Origin: Neisseria sp. | GTDB lineage: Bacteria; Pseudomonadota; Gammaproteobacteria; Burkholderiales; Neisseriaceae | Direction of reading: 5' to 3' | DNA length: 64,000 nt | Assembly (NCBI RefSeq): GCF_030527965.1 | Contig: NZ_JAUMZU010000012.1 | Span: 1-64,000, forward strand | Shown here: piece after piece, positions 56,341 to 64,000 of the stretch | Position numbering within the stretch: position 1 is the first letter of the stretch | Layout: each line of letters begins with the position of its first letter | Program-made: the position numbers and the translations under genes | The notes under the pieces: generated by a model | Seen by the model: only the letters and a program-made list of their open reading frames with translations | Told to the model about the DNA's origin: nothing | Databases searched by the model: none

Positions 56341-57498
56341 ATGATTTACGCCAAATACAATCAATTCGTCCAACAATGGCTTGATCCTTACAAGCGCTAC
56401 CGGCATACCCGAACCATTCACGCTTTGCGGCTTGGGCTGGCAGTATTGGTGGCGACGCTGATTGCCCGTTTGTTTGATTTACCTCATGGGGAATGGATTC
56501 CGATAACGGTGTTTGTGGTGTTGGGCATGATTCAGTTTCAGGGCGCCATTTATGTGAAAGCGCTCGAGCGGATGTGGGGAACGCTGATTGGTTTGTTCCT
56601 CGGTATTGTGTTGCTTTGGCTGAATCAATACTACCTGCATAATAATTGGATTTTTTTCTGCTGCATCGGGGTAATCAGTTCGGTAATGGGGTGGGGCGCC
56701 GTTGGTAAAAACGGTTATATTCCGATGCTGGCGGGCCTTACCGTGTGTATGCTGGTCGGGGAGGGCGGCAGTGATTGGTTTCAAGGCAGTTCCATCCGTG
56801 CCATGAATGTGATTATCGGTGCACTGATTGCGCTGGCCGCTTCTAAAATTATGCCGCTAAAGTCGACTATGATGTGGCGTTTCCTTTTGGCCGATAATCT
56901 GACGGCCTGTAACCGTCAATTGGGCGCGGTGTATGGGGGAATCCCTATCGGCGGGAAGAATTGGCGTGTTCTGCTGGCGAACCAACAGCTTATCAATGCG
57001 CGTCTGGTTAAGGCTCGCAGCCATATGGCGGCAATGATGCAAGAAAGTAAAATCAGTAAAACCATGATGGACAGTATGCAGCATAGCCATCGAAAGATTG
57101 TAAGCAGTATCGATTTATTAATGAATGCCGCTCTAAAACTGCCTGAATTAACGATTAATGAAGACGAAAAATCGCTTCTGACACGACATTTTTTAAATCT
57201 GGAACAAGATTTGCGCCGTACGGCGCATTATTTGAAGGGTAATTATGGGCGCCGTTTTAAGCCGGATGACAGTACCGATATTGCTGTCAGAGAGCTGGCG
57301 GGCAAACTGTCTTTCGAATGGCAGGGCTTTATCTGGCTGAGCATTAATTTGCGGATGGATTTGAACACTCTATTGTTAATGTTGCAAAACAGCCAGCGCC
57401 GTTGGCATACGAAAGGCGAAATCAAACGGTTTCAACAACATGGTGTGCAAGTTTTGCAGGATAATGAAGAGGATGCCGGCAAAAATATGCCTGTCTGA
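56341..57498 (+). CDS. FUSC / aromatic acid exporter-like inner membrane protein
   Basis: A 385-residue protein. Six helices in the first 175 residues (LRLGLAVLVATLIARLFDLPHGEWIPITVFVVLG, then several more) are followed by a long soluble helical domain. IMRxxGTxxG-like segment ERMWGTLIGLFLGIVL matches the fusaric-acid-resistance (FUSC) family, which includes AaeB and YccS. Substrate unknown. The last codons and the stop (ATG CCT GTC TGA) are the uptake sequence itself at 57488-57499, which is also the left arm of the terminator. Confidence 0.85.
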   Translation: MIYAKYNQFVQQWLDPYKRYRHTRTIHALRLGLAVLVATLIARLFDLPHGEWIPITVFVVLGMIQFQGAIYVKALERMWGTLIGLFLGIVLLWLNQYYLHNNWIFFCCIGVISSVMGWGAVGKNGYIPMLAGLTVCMLVGEGGSDWFQGSSIRAMNVIIGALIALAASKIMPLKSTMMWRFLLADNLTACNRQLGAVYGGIPIGGKNWRVLLANQQLINARLVKARSHMAAMMQESKISKTMMDSMQHSHRKIVSSIDLLMNAALKLPELTINEDEKSLLTRHFLNLEQDLRRTAHYLKGNYGRRFKPDDSTDIAVRELAGKLSFEWQGFIWLSINLRMDLNTLLLMLQNSQRRWHTKGEIKRFQQHGVQVLQDNEEDAGKNMPV

Positions 57499-57518
57499 AT
57501 GTTTTCAGACAGGCATAT
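57485..57518. terminator. DUS inverted-pair terminator overlapping the FUSC gene end
   Basis: ATATGCCTGTCTGAA (57485-57499) pairs with its complement (57504-57518) over a 4-base loop. The left arm contains the FUSC gene stop codon. Confidence 0.88.
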
Positions 57519-57558
57519 GTTGCATCAAAGAAGGCGGTAAAGTAATGACGCTTTTGGC

Positions 57559-58863
57559 CTATTCTTCCGTATCGGCTGCACTCTCACCCGTTTTGCCGTT
57601 TGCGTTTTGGCGACGGGAAAATTGAATTTGCAACTGTTTGAGCTTGCGATATAGATGTGTGCGCTCCAAGCCGACTTTTTGTGCGACTCGGCTCATATTT
57701 TGGCCTTCTTGCGCTATATGGTATTCAAAATAGCGGCGTTCGACTTCTTCGCGCAATTCGCGTAGCGGTAAATTGAAATTGAAACCGCCAATCATTTCTG
57801 AGGATTGGTTGCTTGAGAATTGGCCGAGAATTTCCATAACGGCTGCTTCGTCAACTTCGTCTTTTTCCGCAGTTAGCGCCAGGTTTTTAACAATATTGCG
57901 CAACTGGTCGAAGTTTCCCGGCCATTCGTATTGGCTTAATATGTTCAATGCCGCCGGGCTGAATTTGACTTGGGGAATCTTTTGAGTTTCGGCTAATTCA
58001 GTGATGATGGTGTTAACCAAGAAAGCGATATCCTCGGTTTGAGCACGCAAGGGCGGAATGTGGATGATGTGTTTTTCCAGAGCAAGCACCAGTTTGCTGT
58101 CAGGGTAGCTTTCCCGCAAGCTCTCAAACGGTCGGCTGCACGAACAAATCACGCGCGTATTGTAACGGTCGGTTTTGCTGATTAAAAAAGCAATGCCTTG
58201 TTGGATGCTGCGACTGTATTGGGAAACATCGCCCAAGTATAAAATACCGTTTGCCGCCTTTTGTAGCAATTCCATCGGCGTATCGACAATATGTTCGATT
58301 TTACTAGGCTCTACCCATGGCGTATTGTTTTTATGAAAGTAGCGAGCCACCAGCTCAAACGGGGAACCGGCTTCACCATTTAATAAAACAGGCACGTTCT
58401 GTTTGGCCGCGGCTTCCAGCTTTTGGTTCAATTCCTGAATGGCAGGGCTGTTACCGAGCTTGTCAAACGACAAGCCTGATGCAGTTTGCATTTCACTGTA
58501 TTTTAAAGCCCGTTCTACGGTTGCCAAAAGGCGCTTGAGTGCAATTGGTTTCTCCAAGAAGTCTAAAGCCCCGATTTTGGTGGCTTCGACAGCGGTATCA
58601 ATGCTCGCATGACCGCTCATCATGACAACCGGCATATTGAGCTGGCCGTTTTTCGACCATTCTTTCAATAGGGTAATGCCGTCGCAATCAGGCATCCAGA
58701 TATCCAGCAAAACCATAGCGGGGCGGATTTGGTTGCGCAGGCGGCGAGCCTCTTCCGCATTTTCGGCCAAGGCCACGGTATGGCCTTCGTCTTGCAAAAT
58801 GTCTGACAGTAAGTCGCGAATGCCGATTTCATCATCGACGATTAAGATATCACTACTTCTCAT
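57559..58863 (-). CDS. ntrX: Response regulator NtrX with degenerate AAA+ domain
   Basis: A 434-residue regulator. The receiver domain is complete (DD at 10-11, phospho-acceptor Asp54 in VLLDIWMPD, lysine in FLEKPI). The central domain has lost its ATPase motifs: the Walker A position reads NGEAGSPFE with no lysine, the GAFTGA loop is missing, and Walker B reads LYLGDV. The C-terminal Fis-type helix-turn-helix (MSRVAQKVGLERTHLYRKLKQL) is intact. It therefore cannot drive sigma-54 polymerase and probably acts as a simple DNA-binding regulator. In gonococci NtrYX affects respiratory genes. It overlaps ntrY by 11 bases. Confidence 0.95.
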   Translation of the reverse strand: MRSSDILIVDDEIGIRDLLSDILQDEGHTVALAENAEEARRLRNQIRPAMVLLDIWMPDCDGITLLKEWSKNGQLNMPVVMMSGHASIDTAVEATKIGALDFLEKPIALKRLLATVERALKYSEMQTASGLSFDKLGNSPAIQELNQKLEAAAKQNVPVLLNGEAGSPFELVARYFHKNNTPWVEPSKIEHIVDTPMELLQKAANGILYLGDVSQYSRSIQQGIAFLISKTDRYNTRVICSCSRPFESLRESYPDSKLVLALEKHIIHIPPLRAQTEDIAFLVNTIITELAETQKIPQVKFSPAALNILSQYEWPGNFDQLRNIVKNLALTAEKDEVDEAAVMEILGQFSSNQSSEMIGGFNFNLPLRELREEVERRYFEYHIAQEGQNMSRVAQKVGLERTHLYRKLKQLQIQFSRRQNANGKTGESAADTEE

Positions 58864-60973
58864 TAATATTTTCCACTAATTCTGGTAAAGCGATTTTAAC
58901 ACATGCGCCGCCCGCTGTTTGATTGCTAATGCTAATGCGCCCGCTATGCTCTTCAATAATTTTCTTTACTACGGGTAAACCCAGCCCCGTGCCGGTCGGT
59001 TTATCGGTAATATACGGTTCGAAAGCGTTATGAAGCATTTCATTACTGAAGCTTTTGCCGTTATTACATACCATCAGGACGGCAGATTTGCCTTCTTGCC
59101 AAGTGCTTAGGTTAACGGTGGGTTTTTCGCTTTCTGCCGCAGCTTCCGCGGCATTTTTCAGAAGATTGTGCAGAACCTGGCGCATTGCTCCGTGATCGGC
59201 TTTAATGTAAAGCGGTATATTACTCAAATTGGATGCAAATGTACAAGGGCTGCCTTCATATAGCAGCAATACGTCTCCGCAGATTTCGTTCAGATTGACG
59301 GTTTCAAACTTCATCGAAGGCGAACGCGCATAATTGCGGAAGGCTTCAACCATTTCTTTTAAAGCTTCTACTTGTTTGATAATCGTATCGGTAGATCGAG
59401 TAAGAATCAGGGCGTCTTTTTCTCCTAGTTTGTCTTGCAGTTTCCAGGCCATGCGCTCGGCAGAAAGCTGGATGGGTGTTAACGGGTTGCGTATTTCATG
59501 TGCCAGGCGTTTGGCCACTTCGCCCCAGGCGGCTTCTTTTTGGGCTCTTACCAGTACGGTAACATCGTCAAATACAAAGACCAAACCGTCCTCGAGTAAG
59601 GTTGTGGCTTTGCCCAATAAAATTCTTGCATCGTCAGGGGCGGTGTAGGGGATTTGTACGGGCTTGTCGGTTTCAATGGTGGTCAGAATGGTTTCAAACA
59701 CCTCCGCCAACATGGCTTGTTGCGGCGATTGATTGGGCCATGTATGCCAATCGCTACCTAGCAAGTTGCTCAATGGGATACCTAGAATTTTTTCAGCGCT
59801 TTGGTTGAAGGTTCTTAAAATACCGTTGCGGTCAACGGTAATCACACCGGCGGTCAGGCTTTCCAAAACGGTTTCCAGATAATAACGAGCAGCTTCGGTT
59901 TGCTGGCGATTGCGTTCGGCCGATTCTTGCGCAAGGCTGAGTTGCTCGGTCATGTGATTAAACAAATGCGTCAAGCGGCCTAGTTCGTCATTACGAAATA
60001 CCGGCCGTTTTTGCGAAAAATCGCCTTGTGCGATGGCTCGAGCCCCTTCAGCCAGCGAGAGAATGGGCTCGATAAAGCGATAAGAGAAAAATAATGCCAT
60101 GGCTAAAGCCAGCATGATGGCGATTAGGGTGGCGATTAACAGGGTAATCAGAAAGAAATGGCGCAACCCTTCCTTTGCATAATTCAGTTCGGCGTATTTG
60201 GCTCGGGCATTTTCAATCAAAGTGGCATCTTGGGCAACTTTGTTTGGGATGGGTTGGCGGAAGAAAAGGGCGTATTGGTGCCCGTTGTATTCGGGCAGAA
60301 TCAGCCAGCCTTGGGCATAGAGTGTCTCATTTATGTTTTCAACCGTGCGGGATGAGCCGCTTTTAACCAATTGGGCTAATATGTCTTTCGATGGTATGGA
60401 CTGGGGCAGCTTTTTAGGGTTGCGCTCGGCACGGATTCGGTTGTCGGTTAAGTCGTAGAGCGCTAGCTGTTCGAATTGGTTGGCAAGCGGTGCATTTTGT
60501 AAGGTGGTTTCCAGGTCGCGGCCGCGTGAAACGGATCGGAATAAGTCAACCTGAATGTTGACGGCACGGCCGAACGAATTGTCGACGGCGAGATTCAAAG
60601 CGGATTTGCTCAAACTTAGACTGTGTTCCAATGCTTGATCTGTGTCGTCACCAAACCATGAGTTGATGCTGTTTGAAATGAATTGGGCGGATACGCCGAA
60701 AACAAACAGACCGGGTAAGACGGTAACGATTGTAAACATCATGGCCAAGCGGCGTGCGATTTGTGAACCGAGTACTTTTCGACGGTGTGCGATTGCAAGG
60801 AACCAAATATAACGGATGACGGCAGCCAACAGAATCAGAATCAGAACTGAGGCCGCAGCAATAAACCACCAGAAATAATTGGTCAGGCGGCTGTTGTTGC
60901 CGGTAGAAAGGGTTAGTAGGTAGAGTAGGGCAACGGAGGTTGCAATGATCAGAGGGAGCAGACGTTGGATCAT
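58853..60973 (-). CDS. ntrY: Sensor histidine kinase NtrY
   Basis: A 706-residue membrane kinase. Helices at about 5-25, 35-60, 80-105 and 275-305 bracket a sensor region. A HAMP segment (about 300-350), a PAS domain (about 365-475) and the kinase core follow. The phospho-accepting histidine is in RLAHEIRNPLTPIQLSAERM, the ATP-binding box in LHNLLKNAAEAA and GTGLGLPVVKKII. It phosphorylates NtrX. It lies downstream of the DUF4390 gene, 6 bases apart. Confidence 0.95.
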   Translation of the reverse strand: MIQRLLPLIIATSVALLYLLTLSTGNNSRLTNYFWWFIAAASVLILILLAAVIRYIWFLAIAHRRKVLGSQIARRLAMMFTIVTVLPGLFVFGVSAQFISNSINSWFGDDTDQALEHSLSLSKSALNLAVDNSFGRAVNIQVDLFRSVSRGRDLETTLQNAPLANQFEQLALYDLTDNRIRAERNPKKLPQSIPSKDILAQLVKSGSSRTVENINETLYAQGWLILPEYNGHQYALFFRQPIPNKVAQDATLIENARAKYAELNYAKEGLRHFFLITLLIATLIAIMLALAMALFFSYRFIEPILSLAEGARAIAQGDFSQKRPVFRNDELGRLTHLFNHMTEQLSLAQESAERNRQQTEAARYYLETVLESLTAGVITVDRNGILRTFNQSAEKILGIPLSNLLGSDWHTWPNQSPQQAMLAEVFETILTTIETDKPVQIPYTAPDDARILLGKATTLLEDGLVFVFDDVTVLVRAQKEAAWGEVAKRLAHEIRNPLTPIQLSAERMAWKLQDKLGEKDALILTRSTDTIIKQVEALKEMVEAFRNYARSPSMKFETVNLNEICGDVLLLYEGSPCTFASNLSNIPLYIKADHGAMRQVLHNLLKNAAEAAAESEKPTVNLSTWQEGKSAVLMVCNNGKSFSNEMLHNAFEPYITDKPTGTGLGLPVVKKIIEEHSGRISISNQTAGGACVKIALPELVENINEK

Positions 60974-60979
60974 AGGCGC

Positions 60980-61579
60980 TTATTCCGTCGAGACGGTGAG
61001 ATCTTTCCAGCCGGAATCCAGCTGCCAGCTTTTTGAGTTGATGGCATTGATTTGGAAAGGTTTAGGCAGTTTGGCCGTGCTGAGTGTTAAACGGATTTCC
61101 GATTGGATATTCTCGGCAGACTCGCCGGATAAGGTGCCGAGTGGTAGCACTTTCCAGTCTGAAATGGCGCCGATGCCGCGCAAGGCGGTTTCAAGATTGC
61201 TGTATTCTGTGGAAAAAGTACCCACGCTGATGCGGTAGCGGTTGGTCAACGGATGGTATGACAATTTGTAGGTTACTTGATTGTCGCTGCCGACGATTTG
61301 ATTGAGCCTGAATTTATAAGCAGCCAAAGTGGGTGCGGAAAGCTGGTAATTTAAAGTGAAATGTAAGGGGACACCTTGTTGCAGAGCTTGTTTGAGTTGG
61401 TCGGGCAGCTCAGTTTTGAAACGGCTGCTTACGGCAAGCTGTCCGTCACCAGTTAGCCGCGCTTGGGCGCGCAATACGCTTATTCCTTCTGCTAAAGAGG
61501 CAAAAGGAATTAAGGCGATGAGTAGAGCAAGCAGGAAATGGTGCTTACTGCTTTTGGATAAGCGCGTAGTAAAAGCCAT
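60980..61579 (-). CDS. DUF4390 domain protein
   Basis: A 199-residue exported protein with a hydrophobic N-terminal signal (HHFLLALLIALIPFASLAEG). The remainder is beta-rich, with LHFTLNYQL and RYRISVGTF segments of the DUF4390 family, whose function is unknown but which commonly sits beside ntrY. The start at 61579 overlaps the end of rsmB by 35 bases, so translation is probably coupled; a much longer in-frame extension lies inside rsmB and is rejected. Confidence 0.88.
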   Translation of the reverse strand: MAFTTRLSKSSKHHFLLALLIALIPFASLAEGISVLRAQARLTGDGQLAVSSRFKTELPDQLKQALQQGVPLHFTLNYQLSAPTLAAYKFRLNQIVGSDNQVTYKLSYHPLTNRYRISVGTFSTEYSNLETALRGIGAISDWKVLPLGTLSGESAENIQSEIRLTLSTAKLPKPFQINAINSKSWQLDSGWKDLTVSTE

Positions 61580-62807
61580 CTTGATTACTGTTGGGGAGTA
61601 AAGTATGTGTTTCTTTGCATTGTGCGTCGGCGTGCCTACTGAGGAATTTTTGTAATTGGCTACTGTTTTCTTCTTCAAAGACGGAGCAGGTGGCCAGCAG
61701 TATGCGACCGCCTTTTTTGAGCAAAGGCCACAACGAATCCAACAAAGCTTCTTGTTGGCGCGCTGTTTTGAATGCGTCGGACGGGCGGCGCAACCATTTG
61801 ATATCAGGATTGCGCTTGACGACGCCCGAAGCTGTGCAGGGAATGTCGGCCAGTATCGCATCGAATGCGTTTCCATCATACCATGATGAGGTATCCTGTG
61901 CGTCGGCGCAACGGATACTGATGCCTGTCTGAAAACCTAAACGCGCTAAATTGTTGCGTACGCGTGCCAATCGCAGATTATCAATATCCAAAGCGGTAAG
62001 CTGGCAATCTGCCAATTCAAGTATGTGGCCGGTTTTTCCTCCGGGTGCGGCACAGGCGTCTAAAATGCGCTCGCCGTTTTTCGGGTTTAAAATCAGCGCG
62101 GCTTGTTGGGCGCCGAAATCTTGTACGGATACCCGCCCTTCATTAAATCCGGGTATCTGGTCGACTGGTAGTGCTTCTTCCAATTTGACCGCACGGTCCC
62201 CCAGTATTTTTGCTGCAATGCCGTTGGCCGCTAATTCTTCCGAGTAGCTTTGCGCATCACCGTGCCGGCAATTGATGCGTAAGGTTAGCGGCGGGTGGGA
62301 TTGGAACGCGGTAATGATGTTGTTCCAGTGTTTCGGATAGTGGTTTTTCAGATAGGCAACCCACCATTCGGGGTGGTTGTATTTGGCTTCGGTATGGTTT
62401 TTACATTGAGCATTGAGTTTATCTTGTTCGCGCAGGAAACGGCGTAAAATGGCATTGGCAAAGGCACGAAACCGGCCGTTCTCGATGCGGGAAGCGGCTT
62501 GTACCGCTTCGTTAACCACGGCGTGCGGTGCATTTCGTGTGTGGTTTAATTGATACAGAGCTACCAGTAATAGGCTGTTCAGATCGGGGTGGCTGACTGG
62601 CTTTTTAATCATTTGCGATAACATAAAACGCAAACTGCCGGCATAACGTTGGCAGCCGTAGGCGATGTCTTGCAAAGCACCTTTTTCAGACGAGCTTAGC
62701 TCGGGGTGGGCGGATCGGATTTCGGATAAGGTATCTTGCAGGTTCTTGCCCGCTGCTACAGCGCCGACACTCTGTGCTGCCAAGGTTTGCACGCGCGATA
62801 GGCTCAT
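61545..62807 (-). CDS. rsmB: 16S rRNA (cytosine-967-C5) methyltransferase
   Basis: A 420-residue enzyme with an N-terminal NusB-like RNA-binding domain (about 1-140) and a methyltransferase domain. The S-adenosylmethionine motif is LDACAAPGGKTGHILEL. The two cysteines of the RNA m5C family are in DIPCTASGVVKRNPDIKW and ATCSVFEEEN. It overlaps fmt by ATGA (62804-62807). An uptake sequence lies inside at 61922-61933. Confidence 0.97.
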   Translation of the reverse strand: MSLSRVQTLAAQSVGAVAAGKNLQDTLSEIRSAHPELSSSEKGALQDIAYGCQRYAGSLRFMLSQMIKKPVSHPDLNSLLLVALYQLNHTRNAPHAVVNEAVQAASRIENGRFRAFANAILRRFLREQDKLNAQCKNHTEAKYNHPEWWVAYLKNHYPKHWNNIITAFQSHPPLTLRINCRHGDAQSYSEELAANGIAAKILGDRAVKLEEALPVDQIPGFNEGRVSVQDFGAQQAALILNPKNGERILDACAAPGGKTGHILELADCQLTALDIDNLRLARVRNNLARLGFQTGISIRCADAQDTSSWYDGNAFDAILADIPCTASGVVKRNPDIKWLRRPSDAFKTARQQEALLDSLWPLLKKGGRILLATCSVFEEENSSQLQKFLSRHADAQCKETHTLLPNSNQDGFYYALIQKQ

Positions 62808-63727
62808 AACTGTGTTCCTGCAGGAATAAGGTGTCCGGCAGTGAAGGCTGCGATATCCATTCGTTTGCTGCCTGCCGGTTGTAAAGACGTGATGCGCAGG
62901 GCATTATTACCGCAGGCCACAAGCAGGCCGTTTGAATCACAGCGTAATATCTCGCCGGCTTTGCCGTTGTGTGCCACTACTTCGGCCTGCCAGATTTTTA
63001 GAGGGGCATTTTGCCATTGAGTCCATGCGGCTGGCGTAGGGTTGAAGGCGCGGATTTTGCGTTCGATAAGATCCGCCGGTTCGTTCCAGTTGATTTTGGC
63101 TTCTTCTTTGCTTAATTTTTGAGCATAAGTAACACCGATTTCACTTTGCGGTGCGGCGGGCAGTTGGCGGGAAAGGGCAAGTTGTTGTAAATCGGCAACT
63201 ATAGCGCGTGCGCCGATAAGTGCCAATGCATCATGAACTTCACGGGCGGTATCCATGTTTTTAATGGGATACCGGTGCTCGCTAATTACGGCGCCGGTAT
63301 CAAGGCCGGCATCCATTTGCATGATACAAACGCCTGTTTCGCTGTCGCCCGCCTCGATTGCGCGTTGTATCGGCGCGGCACCGCGCCAGCGGGGAAGCAA
63401 CGAAGCGTGAATGTTCAGACAGCCGTGTACCGGGATATTTAAAACCGCTTCCGGCAGAATCAGACCGTAGGCGGCTACCACCATTACGTCGGCATTTTGC
63501 TGTCGTAACAAGTCTTGCGCTTCTTCGCTGCGCAATGTTTTTGGTTGAGCCACCGTCAGGCCGAGGGTTTGTGCGAGTTGTTTGACCGGGCTGGCTTGCA
63601 GCTGCATGCCGCGGCCTTTCGGGCGGTCGGGCTGGGTTAATACTAATGGAATGGTAAACCCTGCATCAGCAATGGCTTGCAGCGCGGCGGCGGCAAAATC
63701 GGGGGTGCCGGCAAAGATAACGTTCAT
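62804..63727 (-). CDS. fmt: Methionyl-tRNA formyltransferase
   Basis: A 307-residue enzyme that formylates initiator tRNA. The start MNVIFAGTPDFAAAALQAI, the formyl-donor loop YGLILPEAVLNIPVHGCLNIHASLLPRWRGAAPIQRAI and the C-terminal tRNA-binding domain are typical. It follows def by 23 bases; the gap is largely filled by an uptake sequence (63737-63748), and no clear ribosome binding site remains. Confidence 0.97.
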   Translation of the reverse strand: MNVIFAGTPDFAAAALQAIADAGFTIPLVLTQPDRPKGRGMQLQASPVKQLAQTLGLTVAQPKTLRSEEAQDLLRQQNADVMVVAAYGLILPEAVLNIPVHGCLNIHASLLPRWRGAAPIQRAIEAGDSETGVCIMQMDAGLDTGAVISEHRYPIKNMDTAREVHDALALIGARAIVADLQQLALSRQLPAAPQSEIGVTYAQKLSKEEAKINWNEPADLIERKIRAFNPTPAAWTQWQNAPLKIWQAEVVAHNGKAGEILRCDSNGLLVACGNNALRITSLQPAGSKRMDIAAFTAGHLIPAGTQL

Positions 63728-63736
63728 AAAAGGTAA

Positions 63737-63748
63737 TGCCTGTCTGAA
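63737..63748 (+). repeat. Single DNA uptake sequence between def and fmt
   Basis: Exact TGCCTGTCTGAA 9 bases upstream of the fmt start (minus strand). Confidence 0.9.
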
Positions 63749-63750
63749 AA

Positions 63751-64000
63751 TTACAAATCGTGTTTGGCACGCTTTTTTAACTTGGTTTTGATGCGATTCT
63801 GCTTGAGCGGGGATAGATATTCGACGAATATTTTGCCTATCAAGTGATCCAGCTCATGTTGTATGCAAATGGCCAACAGTCCATCGGCTTCTAACACGAA
63901 TTTTTCACCGTTTTCGTTTAGCGCTTCAACGGTTACACGTTCGGCACGGGTAACGGTATCGTAAATGCCAGGAACCGATAAGCAACCTTCTTCGTAAGTG
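63751..64000 (-). CDS. def: Peptide deformylase, C-terminal part (cut by window edge)
   Basis: The last 82 complete codons are present. They show motif II (EEGCLSVPG) with its zinc-binding cysteine and motif III ([10 protein letters not shown]) with the two zinc histidines and catalytic glutamate. The end is basic ([17 protein letters not shown]). The enzyme removes the formyl group from new proteins and pairs with fmt in one operon. The N-terminal half lies beyond 64000. Confidence 0.96.
   Translation of the reverse strand, partial: TYEEGCLSVPGIYDTVTRAERVTVEALNENGEKFVLEADGLLAICIQHELDHLIGKIFVEYLSPLKQNRIKTKLKKRAKHDL

Overview
The window is chromosomal DNA of a member of the Neisseriaceae. The gene content is Neisseria-like throughout: a cbb3 oxidase operon, pilC, pilF-pilG-pilD, ntrYX and adhP. 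The DNA uptake sequence is the 12-mer TGCCTGTCTGAA, the dialect I know as TG-wadDUS from Neisseria wadsworthii and N. shayeganii, not the ATGCCGTCTGAA of gonococci and meningococci. I find about thirty exact copies. Most lie in inverted pairs that form intergenic terminators; about ten are single.

Layout. 1-53 is the end of an insertion sequence (IS1016-like) that has cut off the start of an aromatic amino-acid permease (54-878). 1189-3050 holds an aldehyde dehydrogenase and a SnoaL-like protein. 3431-6776 (minus) is ccoNOQP for the cbb3 oxidase, including a small ccoQ. 7105-11732 holds an M61 peptidase, pgk, a DUF442 protein and a short-chain dehydrogenase. 11935-16273 (minus) is a compact type VI secretion operon, tagF-tssA-tssB-tssC-hcp. 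16423-18413 holds a HAD phosphatase, a small membrane protein and a zinc-less sirtuin. 18478-20441 (minus) is a lipoprotein-lipase pair that looks like an immunity-effector module. 20689-28271 is housekeeping: argG, a molybdopterin-binding protein, bioA-bioF, amiC-tsaE and murI. 28754-32658 (minus) is a moxR-DUF58-transglutaminase operon. 32752-35952 is pilC/pilY1, then an AmpG-like transporter and a conserved unknown gene. 39729-45065 is pilF-pilG-pilD-coaE-yacG and a membrane protein. 45265-47611 (minus) is a cyanide-insensitive type bd oxidase (cydAB). 48026-53082 holds a spermidine-dehydrogenase-like flavoprotein, adhP and aldA. 53261-57498 holds asd, tRNA-Phe, phrB and a FUSC-type membrane protein. 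57559 to the right edge (minus) is def-fmt-rsmB-DUF4390-ntrY-ntrX, with def cut by the window end.

How the genes work together. Two terminal oxidases (cbb3 and bd) and the NtrYX system, which is linked to respiratory genes in gonococci, are all here, with an FNR-like site upstream of ccoN. PilC, PilF, PilG and PilD belong to the type IV pilus machine that also takes up DUS-bearing DNA. The T6SS operon and the nearby lipase module suggest contact-dependent competition. The lipase carries a C-terminal region resembling the XVIPCD tail of Xanthomonadales-type T4SS killing effectors, and this is the most interesting observation in the window. Two well-known proteins have lost key residues: PhrB (CPD-binding tryptophans) and NtrX (ATPase and sigma-54 contact motifs).

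The work was done by eye. Domain calls rest on motif recognition, and residue numbers from reference proteins are from memory.
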